The notes below the pieces were generated by a model. It searched no databases, had not been told where the DNA came from, and saw nothing but the letters and a program-made list of their open reading frames with translations. Both the position numbers and the translations under genes were made by a program. Below, piece after piece: positions 31,925 to 39,211 of a stretch of 64,000 nt of DNA (positions are counted from its first letter, which is position 1; each line of letters begins with the position of its first letter). The DNA comes from Streptomyces alanosinicus (lineage in GTDB: Bacteria; Actinomycetota; Actinomycetes; Streptomycetales; Streptomycetaceae), in the NCBI RefSeq assembly GCF_014650595.1, contig NZ_BMVG01000006.1:1-64000 (forward strand), given 5' to 3'.

Positions 31925-32586
31925 CGCTCAGGCGGCTGGACGGCGGACCGTTCGACGGGAACCACCGGTGGACACGCCCCGCCACAGGTGCTGAAGCGCC
32001 TGCGGCAACGGACCGGAGTTCTCGAAGACCGCTCATATCCCGGCCGGGACGGCGAGGACGTCCATGTCCTCGGGCGCCTCGGCGCACGTCACCACGCCGT
32101 GGTGGTAGTCGAGTTCGGTCCCCTCCGCCCGGCTCGGATCGAGCCGGTCGCTCACCCCGACGATCCCCGCCGGCCCCTGGTCGGACAGCGCCGTGATCCG
32201 GCCCAGCGTCTCGGGTCCGATGCCCCGGACGAACCCGGCGATCGCCGGGTTGCCCCCCTCATGGACGAGCGGGACACGGGCCTTCCTGCCGACCACACGG
32301 AACTCCTCCTTCTCCACGATCCTGTATCGCATACTGCTGCTCCCTTCGGTGATGAGCCGGAAGGACATCCGGGGCCGGGAGTGCAGCGCCGCACCGGTGC
32401 GCCGGGCCTCACCGGACCCACACCGTGGACGGCGCGGAACGCACGGGCAAAGGCCTCCCCCGAGCCGTAGCCGTAGCCGTAGCGCGTCGCGACATCCAGC
32501 AGCCTCCGCTCACCGGCGAGGACTTCGGCGCCCGCCAAGGCCGGCTGTCTGCGGCGGATACACTCCGACAGCGGGACACCCTGCAT
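31925..32586 (-). pseudogene. AraC-family regulator with GyrI-like domain, decayed
   Basis: In the minus direction the second half of an AraC HTH is readable (GVPLSECIRRRQPALAGAEVLAGERRLLDVATRYGYGYGSGEAFARAFRAVHGV), then a frame change near 32380-32400 leads to a GyrI-like ligand domain (MRYRIVEKEEFRVVGRKARVPLVHEGG ... VLAVPAG). An in-frame TGA at 32033-32035 interrupts it, the family reading AVFENSGPLPQALQHLW continues beyond, and a further frame change yields WFPSN. The first HTH helices are missing. So at least a 5' truncation, two frameshifts and one nonsense codon. Confidence 0.75.
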
Positions 32587-32596
32587 TAAAAGTCCA
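32585..32596. other. 12-bp copy of tRNA-Lys anticodon region (att-like)
   Basis: ATTAAAAGTCCA is identical and in direct orientation to 37430-37441 inside tRNA-Lys. It lies exactly where homology of the AraC pseudogene stops. Such an AT-rich 12-mer is very unlikely by chance in this GC-rich DNA; it may be the remnant of an attachment site. Confidence 0.5.
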
Positions 32597-32728
32597 GGTC
32601 AGGGCTTACCGGGTGTTTCCGGACGCTGTTTCGACGTCCGGAAGTGAAGCGAAGGCTGCCCAGGCATACGCAACCAGCTCGAACAGCCGTTCCAAACCCT
32701 CCCTCGGCCGCGATGCTTAAATCGGTAC

Positions 32729-33622
32729 ATGGCGCTCGACGAACTGTGCACACTGCTGGCCCGTCACGCCCGAGCCGACACCACGACAGCCATCGAGAAC
32801 TTGCTGATCGGGCGGGAGGAGGCGGACTCACCGGCGCCGCCGGCGACCGGGACGTTCATGGCGTTGATCGCCCAGGGCGCCAAACGTATGGCGTATGGCG
32901 ATCATGTGTACGACTACCGTGCCGGGCAGTACCTGGCCGTATCCGTCGCCATGCCTCTGAAGTGCCGCTTCATCGAGGCCACTCCGGAGCGGCCGGTGTT
33001 GGGGCTGTGCCTGCGTCTGCAGCCCTCTGAGGTCGCCGAGGTGATGTTGCAAGCCGCTCCCGGCACCATTGCCGACAGCGATGACGCCGCAGCACCTGTC
33101 TTCGCCTTCAGTCATGCCTCGGACGAGCTGCTGGACGCCGCCGTGCGACTGGTGCGCCTGCTTGATCAGCCACGCGACAGGGACATGCTCGCCCCGCTCT
33201 ACAAGCGCGAGATCCTGTGGCGCCTGATCACCAGCGAGCACGGCGCGACGGTTCGCCGGATCGGTCTTTCCGACAGCAAGCTCTCCCCCGTCGCCAGGGC
33301 TGTCCAGTGGATCCGGGAGAACTACCGAGAGCCGTTCCGGGTGGAGGACCTGGCCGAGCTGATCGGGATGAGTCCCTCCGCTTTCTACCGGAACTTCCAG
33401 GCTGTCACCCGAACGACTCCGATCCAGTACCAGAAGAAGATCAGGCTCCATGAGGCCCGGCTGCGTCTGGCCGCGAATCCCAAGGACGTCGCGCACATCG
33501 GATACCTCGTGGGGTACGACAGCCCGTCCCAGTTCAGCCGGGAGTACCGCCGCCTCTTCGGCGCGCCGCCCAGCCAGGACGCGATGCGATTGGCGGCGCG
33601 CAGCGCCGACGAAAAGGGTTGA
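32729..33622 (+). CDS. AraC-family transcriptional regulator
   Basis: A 297-aa protein with an AraC N-terminal cupin-like domain (about 40-150; GDHVYDYRAGQYLAVSVAMPL) of the AraC_N type and a C-terminal double HTH (about 195-285: VAHIGYLVGYDSPSQFSREYRRLFGAPPSQD). TTAAAT (32717-32722) sits six bases before the ATG with no Shine-Dalgarno, so the transcript is probably leaderless. It precedes a short-chain dehydrogenase gene by 152 bp on the same strand; regulators of this subgroup often control an adjacent oxidoreductase. Confidence 0.9.
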   Translation: MALDELCTLLARHARADTTTAIENLLIGREEADSPAPPATGTFMALIAQGAKRMAYGDHVYDYRAGQYLAVSVAMPLKCRFIEATPERPVLGLCLRLQPSEVAEVMLQAAPGTIADSDDAAAPVFAFSHASDELLDAAVRLVRLLDQPRDRDMLAPLYKREILWRLITSEHGATVRRIGLSDSKLSPVARAVQWIRENYREPFRVEDLAELIGMSPSAFYRNFQAVTRTTPIQYQKKIRLHEARLRLAANPKDVAHIGYLVGYDSPSQFSREYRRLFGAPPSQDAMRLAARSADEKG

Positions 33623-33774
33623 CCTGCCGGACCACGCCCTCGCTGCCGTGGCTGGCGTGGCTGGCGTATACGCGAGGATCGTGCAAGGCCCAGCGAGCAT
33701 CGTTCTAACGTTTTCGCAGGTCACGCGGTTGAATCGGTTCTGGTCGCCATGACTGCAATCGAAAGGCTTGAACC

Positions 33775-34536
33775 ATGACCCCTCGTCTTGCAGGAACCGT
33801 CGCCCTGGTCACCGGGGCCTCCAGCGGTATCGGCCACGCCACCGCCCTGGAGCTTGCCCGCCAGGGCGCGTCCGTGGCCCTGGTCGGCCGACGTGAGAAC
33901 CGGCTCACCGACCTCGCTGCGGAGATCACGGGTGTCGGCGGGCGGGCTCTGGTCGTGCCCGCCGACATCACCGACGCCCAGGCCGCCGCGGAAGCGGTCG
34001 AGCGGACCGTCGAGGGCCTGGGCCGCCTGGACACCCTGGTCAACAACGCCGGTCTCATGCTGCTCGGGCCCGCCCCCGGCGCGGACCTGAACGACTGGCG
34101 CCGCATGATCGACATCAACCTCATGGGCCTGATGTACACCACCCACGCGGCCGTCCCCCACCTGGTCAAGGCAGCCACCGAGGCCCCGCGCCAGGTCGCC
34201 GACATCGTCAACATCGGCTCACTCGCCGGCCGCAACGCCTACGCCATGTCCGCCGTGTACAGCGCCACCAAGTTCGGCGTCGGCGCCTTCAGCGAATCCC
34301 TGCGCCAGGAACTCGCGCGCCAGCACGTCCGCGTCTGCGTCATCGAGCCGGGCAGCGTCGACACCGAACTGCGCACCCACAACCCCGACGTCATCCAGCA
34401 GCACATCACCGCCGCCCTGGGCGACATCGACCGACTGCAGAGCCAGGACATCGCCGACACCGTCGGCTACATCGTCACCCGCCCCCGGCACGTGGCCGTC
34501 GCCGAGCTGCTCGTACGCCCCACCGAGCAGATCTGA
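33775..34536 (+). CDS. Short-chain dehydrogenase/reductase (SDR)
   Basis: A 253-aa classical SDR: cofactor motif TGASSGIGHATAL (about 14-26), ADITD near 62, NNAG at 91-94, catalytic Ser in NIGSLAGRNAY (about 145), and YSATK (Tyr160, Lys164 approximately). An Arg after the first strand (VGRREN) favours NADP. It resembles the YdfG-like NADP-dependent 3-hydroxy acid dehydrogenases. AAAGG precedes the ATG. Confidence 0.92.
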   Translation: MTPRLAGTVALVTGASSGIGHATALELARQGASVALVGRRENRLTDLAAEITGVGGRALVVPADITDAQAAAEAVERTVEGLGRLDTLVNNAGLMLLGPAPGADLNDWRRMIDINLMGLMYTTHAAVPHLVKAATEAPRQVADIVNIGSLAGRNAYAMSAVYSATKFGVGAFSESLRQELARQHVRVCVIEPGSVDTELRTHNPDVIQQHITAALGDIDRLQSQDIADTVGYIVTRPRHVAVAELLVRPTEQI

Positions 34537-34682
34537 TCTCCAGGCCCAAGGCCAACTCCGGGCCGGGCAGGGACGCATGACGGCCGCCCGTACCCCTCTC
34601 ACACCGGCCGGCATCATCGTCCGTGTCTGCCTGCCGGCGGCGACTGCCATCGCGCTCGGAGGCGGCGGCGACCTCCACACGG

Positions 34683-34802
34683 GTGAAGGAGACGCTCCGG
34701 CACTCCACCATCACGCTGGCCTCGGACACGTACACGAGCCTGCTCCCTGAGCCGGACCGTGAGATCGCCGAGCAGGCAGCGAGGCTGATCCCTCGGTCTC
34801 GC
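34683..34802 (+). pseudogene. C-terminal remnant of a tyrosine recombinase (integrase)
   Basis: The frame reads VKETLRHSTITLASDTYTSL and then LPEPDREIAEQAARLIPRSR. LRHSTITLASDTYTSL corresponds to the LGHsxxxxTxxxYxHv motif with the catalytic His and the Tyr nucleophile of phage-type integrases. The rest of the gene is absent and no start signal belongs to it. It lies between the SDR gene and the arsenic cluster and marks past mobility of this segment. Confidence 0.65.
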
Positions 34803-34855
34803 CCGACTGCCGAACAGGCAGTCGAGCCGCCGGTCGAGCCGACCCTGGTACCGGC

Positions 34856-35281
34856 TCAGGCCGATGCCGCCGGAATCCCGAACTCGGCCAGCAGAGCGCG
34901 CACTCGACGCTCGATCTCGTCCCGGATCGGCCGCACGGCGTCCACACCCTGGCCCGCCGGGTCATCGAGCCGCCAGTCCAGGTATCGCTTGCCGGGGAAG
35001 ACGGGGCAGGTGTCCCCGCAGCCCATCGTGATCACCACGTCGGAGGACTGTACGGCCTCGGTGGTGAGGATCTTCGGCGTTTCGGCGGAGATGTCGATGC
35101 CGACCTCCTTCATGGCCTCCACCACAGCCGGGTTGACGGCGTCGGCGGGCGCGGAGCCTGCCGAGCGCACCTCGACGGCGTCCCCGGCGAGGTGGGTGAG
35201 GAAGGCGGCGCCCATCTGGGAGCGGCCGGCGTTGTGGACGCAGACGAACAGCACGGAAGGGCGCGGGGCGGCGTTGCTCAT
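34856..35281 (-). CDS. arsC: Arsenate reductase, low-molecular-weight phosphatase type
   Basis: The 141-aa product (MSNAAPRPSVLFVC) has the phosphatase loop CVHNAGRSQ (CX5R, Cys14-Arg20) and the second redox pair in MGCGDTCPVFPGK, plus DWRLDDPAGQG with the Asp general acid. Members reduce arsenate to arsenite using thioredoxin or, in actinobacteria, mycothiol/mycoredoxin. AAGGA precedes the ATG. Last gene of an arsR-aquaporin-arsC operon. Confidence 0.93.
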   Translation of the reverse strand: MSNAAPRPSVLFVCVHNAGRSQMGAAFLTHLAGDAVEVRSAGSAPADAVNPAVVEAMKEVGIDISAETPKILTTEAVQSSDVVITMGCGDTCPVFPGKRYLDWRLDDPAGQGVDAVRPIRDEIERRVRALLAEFGIPAASA

Positions 35282-35309
35282 GGCGGGTGTCCTTGCGGGC
35301 GGAGCGCGG

Positions 35310-36044
35310 TCAGGAGGAGGAGAGTTCAGGCTCGCCGTGCGGGACGACGACGTCGTCCGGCGTGCGAGCAGGGCATCCGTACACCACCGCCACGGCACCC
35401 AGCCCGAGCGCGGTGCCGACCAACTGGGCCGCGATGAACGGGACGAGCGAGGCGGGAGCGATCCCGGCGAAGGTGTCGGTGAAGGCGCGGCCGACGGTCA
35501 CCGCCGGGTTGGCGAAGGAGGTGGAGGAGGTGAACCAGTAGGCGGCCCCGATGTAGGAGGCCACTGCGACCGGGGCCAAGGACGCCCGGCCGATGCGGTC
35601 CAGGCCGAAGATCAGCAGGATCAGTCCGGCCGTGGCGACGACCTCGCCGAGCCACAGATGACCGACGGAACGGTCGTGGGTGGAGAACCTGACCAGGGGC
35701 CTTGCGAACATCGCGTCGGCCAGCATCGCGCCGCCGATCGCCCCAGCCACCTGTGCGGGAACGTACGCGGCCACCTCGCGAAGGGCCGGGCCATCACCGG
35801 CGCGGCGGCGTGTGAACCAAGCGGCCAGGGTGACGGCTGGGTTGAAGTGTGCTCCCGACACCGGCCCGAGCAACGTGATCAGCACCCCCAGGCCGAAGAC
35901 GGTGGCCAGTGAATTGGCCAGCAACTGCACGCCGATGTCGTGCGACAGCTCGGTCGCCTGGATACCTGAACCCACGACCACGGCCACCAGCGACCCGGTC
36001 CCCACCGCTTCGGCGGCGACACGACGGACGAGGGACGCCGTCAC
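35310..36044 (-). CDS. Aquaporin/MIP-family channel of the ars operon
   Basis: A 244-aa protein with six transmembrane helices and two NPA loops: GAHFNPAVTLAAWF (about 65-78) and SFANPAVTVGRAF (about 183-195). GTG start overlaps the arsR stop by 4 bp (GTGA), showing coupling. In Sinorhizobium an aquaglyceroporin (AqpS) replaces the ArsB pump and lets arsenite made by ArsC leave the cell; the same role is proposed here because no arsB/acr3 is present. Confidence 0.88.
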   Translation of the reverse strand: MTASLVRRVAAEAVGTGSLVAVVVGSGIQATELSHDIGVQLLANSLATVFGLGVLITLLGPVSGAHFNPAVTLAAWFTRRRAGDGPALREVAAYVPAQVAGAIGGAMLADAMFARPLVRFSTHDRSVGHLWLGEVVATAGLILLIFGLDRIGRASLAPVAVASYIGAAYWFTSSTSFANPAVTVGRAFTDTFAGIAPASLVPFIAAQLVGTALGLGAVAVVYGCPARTPDDVVVPHGEPELSSS

Positions 36045-36412
36045 GCCGTCACTCCGGCGGTCTGCGGGGTGGTCAGGAAAGCGGCGAGCCGGTCCAGGGC
36101 GCCGGGCAGCGCCCAGTAGTACACCCAGGTGCCGCGGCGCTCGCAGTCGATCAGGCCGGCCTGCCTCAGCAGCTTGAGGTGGTGGGAGACCGTCGGCTGG
36201 GAGAGGTCGAAGGCCGGCGTCATCTCGCACACGCAGACCTCGCCGCCCTCTCGCGAGGCGATCATCGACAGCAACCGCAGCCGGACCGGATCGCCCAGCG
36301 CCTTGAAAACCTTCGCCAGCTCCGAGGCGCGTTCCTCGTCCAGCGGCGCGCCGGCCAGACCCTGGCAGCAGGTGGCGTCCTGGCCGACCACCTCAAGCCC
36401 TTGCTTCGACAT
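36041..36412 (-). CDS. arsR: ArsR-family arsenic-responsive repressor
   Basis: The 123-aa protein has a winged helix (about 30-105) with the metal site EVCVCEM at helix alpha-3 (the ELCVCDL signature that binds As(III)), recognition helix LSQPTVSHHLKLLRQAGLI and wing RRGTWVYYWALPG. An extra CC pair (ATCCQG, about 14-17) might add a ligand. First gene of the arsR-aqp-arsC operon, divergent from arsM. Confidence 0.93.
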   Translation of the reverse strand: MSKQGLEVVGQDATCCQGLAGAPLDEERASELAKVFKALGDPVRLRLLSMIASREGGEVCVCEMTPAFDLSQPTVSHHLKLLRQAGLIDCERRGTWVYYWALPGALDRLAAFLTTPQTAGVTA

Positions 36413-36421
36413 GCATCTATG

Positions 36422-36468
36422 TTGACGTTTTTCGATCCAGTGCGCAATGTTGCATCAACAAACGTCAA
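36422..36468. promoter_or_regulatory. Candidate ArsR operator
   Basis: TTGACGTTT (36422-36430) and its inverse AAACGTCAA (36460-36468) flank a 29-bp spacer between divergent arsR and arsM. A further GTTGCATCAAC word overlaps the right arm. The right word lies about 50 bp before the arsM start. Confidence 0.6.
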
Positions 36469-36518
36469 TACAAGCCGTTCCAGGGCACCGCCATACCCCG
36501 TCTCCGAGGAGGGAAGTC

Positions 36519-37361
36519 ATGAGCGAGCAGTCCACCGACCTGCGCGAAACCGTCCGCGAGCGGTATGCGGCCGCAGCCGTCAAGGTCACCGAAGGCGGCG
36601 CCGCCTGTTGCGGGCCCCAGCCCGTCGAGGTCGACGAGAACTTCGGCTCCACCCTCTACGCCGCCGACGAACGCGACGCTCTACCCGCCGAAGCGGTCGC
36701 CGCCTCCCTCGGCTGCGGCAACCCCACCGCCGTCGCCGAACTCCGCGAAGGTGAACGCGTCCTCGACCTCGGCTCCGGCGGCGGCATCGACGTCCTGCTC
36801 TCCGCCCGGCGTGTCGGCCCGACCGGCAAGGCGTACGGACTGGACATGACCGAGGAGATGCTCACCCTGGCCCTGGCCAACGCCGAGCAGGCAGGCGCCA
36901 GGAACGTCGAGTTCCTGAAGGGCGCCATCGAGGCCATCCCCCTCCCGGCGAACACCATCGACGTCGTCATCTCCAACTGCGTGATCAACCTGTCCGTCGA
37001 CAAGCCCGCCGTCTTCGCGGAGACCTTCCGCGTCCTGCGGCCCGGCGGTCGTATCGGCGTCTCGGACGTCGTCGCCGATGACGCGCTCACCCCCGAACAG
37101 CGTGCCGAGCGCGGTGACTACGTCGGCTGCGTCGCCGGCGCGCTGTCCTTCTCCGAGTACCGGGCGGGCCTCGAAGCCGCCGGATTCACGGACGTCGAGA
37201 TCACCCCGACGCACTCCGTCGCAGACGGCATGCACTCCGCCATCGTCCGGGCCACCAAGCCCACCACTCCGGGCGCGACCTCCGAGATGAGGAACTCGAA
37301 GGTCGCGCCCGAAAACGACTCAGCGCCCGAGCCAGCCGAAGCCGACCCGAGCGCTGCGTAG
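36519..37361 (+). CDS. arsM: Arsenite S-adenosylmethionine methyltransferase
   Basis: A 280-aa protein with SAM motif VLDLGSGGGIDVLLSARRVG (about 76-95) and the ArsM cysteines: CC near residue 30 (GGAACCGP), C in ASLGCGNP (about 64) and C in VISNCVINL (about 150) and YVGCVAGALS (about 205), which bind As(III). The C-terminal 30 residues (NSKVAPENDSAPEPAEADPSAA) are a polar extension. Methylation turns arsenite into volatile or exportable species. GAGGAGG precedes the ATG. Confidence 0.93.
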   Translation: MSEQSTDLRETVRERYAAAAVKVTEGGAACCGPQPVEVDENFGSTLYAADERDALPAEAVAASLGCGNPTAVAELREGERVLDLGSGGGIDVLLSARRVGPTGKAYGLDMTEEMLTLALANAEQAGARNVEFLKGAIEAIPLPANTIDVVISNCVINLSVDKPAVFAETFRVLRPGGRIGVSDVVADDALTPEQRAERGDYVGCVAGALSFSEYRAGLEAAGFTDVEITPTHSVADGMHSAIVRATKPTTPGATSEMRNSKVAPENDSAPEPAEADPSAA

Positions 37362-37395
37362 CAGGTCAGAGGGCATATGCCCCGCCTACCTCCCG

Positions 37396-37468
37396 TAGGC
37401 CCTGTGGGACTCGAACCCACAACCAATGGATTAAAAGTCCACTGCTCTGCCAATTGAGCTAAGGGCCC
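37396..37468 (-). tRNA. tRNA-Lys (TTT)
   Basis: The minus strand folds as a cloverleaf: acceptor GGGCCCT/AGGGCCT, D arm GCTC, anticodon loop with TTT (CTTTTAA), T arm GGTTCGAGTCC. CCA is not encoded. Its anticodon region is duplicated at 32585-32596. Confidence 0.95.
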
Positions 37469-37578
37469 AGGCGATGTTGCCTGTCCGAGCATAGCCGGAC
37501 GCGGCCGTGTCTCCGATCGGGTATCGGTGACCCGGCCGCGTCGGGGGGAGCCGAGGCGGTGAAGAGTGGGCGGGATGC

Positions 37579-39093
37579 TCACTTTTGGGCAGGTTCCGGG
37601 GCCGGCGCGTGCTCGCCGGTGAGGAACCAGCGACGCGCCGAGGCCAGCCACCAGGTCGTCGCGAAACCGACGACGACCAGGACGGCGACGGGGGCGTAGT
37701 TGAAGGTCTCCCAGGTGACCGGGGAGACCTGCGGGAGCATGAAGAGGATCGTGATCAGGACGACCCAGGTGACGGAGACGACCCCGATCGGGCCCGACCA
37801 GCGGCCCAGATGCCATGGCCCGCGGTCGAAGGCGGCACCCTTGCGGACGCGGAGGAAGGTCGGGATGACGTACGCGATGTAGAGGCCGATGACCGCGATC
37901 GACGTCACCGCCGCGTACGCCGTCGAGTTGATGAGATACGGCAGGCCGAGGGCGAGGGCGCCCAGCGCGGCCAGCCAGACCGCCGCCACGGGGGTCCGGG
38001 TGCGCGGGCTGACCGTGTGCCAGATGTGCGAGAACGGCAGCGCGCCGTCGCGGGAAAAGGCGTAGATCATGCGGCTGTTGGCCGTCACCGACGCCATACC
38101 GCAGAAGAGCTGGGCGCCGATCACGACCAGGAGGAGGAGTTTGCCGGTCGTGGCGCCCAGTGCGTCCAGGAGGATCTGGGCCGGGGGCGCGCCCGTCGGG
38201 GACGCCAGCTCCTTGTCGTACGACTGGATCGCGAACGTGAAGCCCAGCAGGAGCACGAAGCCGGCGATCCAGGACGTCCAGATCGAGCGGACGATGCCCT
38301 TCGGGCCCGCCGTCGACGCGTCGTGGGTCTCCTCCGTCATATGAGCCGAGGCGTCGTAGCCCGTGAAGGTGTACTGGGCCATCAGGAGGCCGAGGAGGAC
38401 GACGTACGGGCCGCTGCCCCAGCCCGTCTCGTTCACGAACTTCGTGAAGACGAAGGACGCCGAGCGGTGGCGGTCGGGGACGAAGGCGAGCGCGCCGACG
38501 ATCACCGCGACGCCGAGCACGTGCCACCACACGCTCACGCCGTTCAGGAACGCGACGATCCGCACGCCGAAGGTGTTCAGCAGGCCGTGCAGGATCAGGA
38601 TCGCGGCGAAGAGCAGGACCGTGCGGCCGGGGGTCACCCCGAAGCCGAACTGGAGGTTCAGCCAGGCGCCCAGGAAGGACGCCGCGCCGAAGTCGATGCC
38701 GGCGGTCACCGCGACCTGGCCCAGCACGTTGAACCAGCCGGTGAACCAGGCCCAGGCCGCCGCCGAGCGGGGTGGTGCGAGGCGGTGGGCCCAGAAGTAC
38801 AGGCCGGCCGAGGTGGGATACGCCGAGCAGATCTCGGCCATCGACAGCCCGACGGCCAGCGTCATCAGGCCGACGGCCACCCAGCCCCAGGTGATCACCG
38901 CGGGTCCGCCGGTGGTCATGCCGAAGAGGTACAGCGTGAGACAGCCGGACAGCACCGAGATGATCGTGAAGGAGACGGCGTAGTTCGAGAACGCCGACAT
39001 CCGGCGGGCGAGCACCTGGGTGTAGCCGAGCTGGGCCAGCCGCTCCTCGTCCGACAGGGCCGGCGCCTCGCTCACTCTCGCTTCATCTGTCAT
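37579..39093 (-). CDS. APC-family amino acid permease
   Basis: A 504-aa protein with about 12 transmembrane helices. The N-terminal motif LAQLGYTQVLARRMSAFSNYAVSFTIISVLSG and AEICSAYPTSAGLYFWAHRLA are typical of the amino acid/choline transporter (GABA permease-like) subfamily, as is the helix-6 region FTGYDASAHMTEETHDASTAGPKGIV (about 265-290). Imports amino acids, choline or GABA by proton symport; precise substrate not readable. It stands alone between tRNA-Lys and the DEAD-box helicase gene. Confidence 0.9.
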   Translation of the reverse strand: MTDEARVSEAPALSDEERLAQLGYTQVLARRMSAFSNYAVSFTIISVLSGCLTLYLFGMTTGGPAVITWGWVAVGLMTLAVGLSMAEICSAYPTSAGLYFWAHRLAPPRSAAAWAWFTGWFNVLGQVAVTAGIDFGAASFLGAWLNLQFGFGVTPGRTVLLFAAILILHGLLNTFGVRIVAFLNGVSVWWHVLGVAVIVGALAFVPDRHRSASFVFTKFVNETGWGSGPYVVLLGLLMAQYTFTGYDASAHMTEETHDASTAGPKGIVRSIWTSWIAGFVLLLGFTFAIQSYDKELASPTGAPPAQILLDALGATTGKLLLLVVIGAQLFCGMASVTANSRMIYAFSRDGALPFSHIWHTVSPRTRTPVAAVWLAALGALALGLPYLINSTAYAAVTSIAVIGLYIAYVIPTFLRVRKGAAFDRGPWHLGRWSGPIGVVSVTWVVLITILFMLPQVSPVTWETFNYAPVAVLVVVGFATTWWLASARRWFLTGEHAPAPEPAQK

Positions 39094-39146
39094 GCCCCCA
39101 GCAATTCCCTCCCCGGAGGCGTGACATGCGTCACGCTATGGCCAAA

Positions 39147-39181
39147 AAGGGCCCGTACGACGTGATGTCGTACGGGCCCTT
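39147..39181 (-). terminator. Terminator of the DEAD-box helicase gene
   Basis: AAGGGCCCGTACGAC / GTCGTACGGGCCCTT, perfect 15-bp stem with loop GTGAT; on the minus strand it is followed by TTTT. It separates the helicase gene from the permease gene downstream. Confidence 0.9.
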
Positions 39182-39211
39182 CTCAGGTCACTCGGCGGGG
39201 CTCACCCCGCG

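Noticed and set aside
32585..37468. Intact prophage or integrative conjugative element
   Set aside because: Only an integrase fragment and a short repeat remain; no structural, replication or transfer genes.
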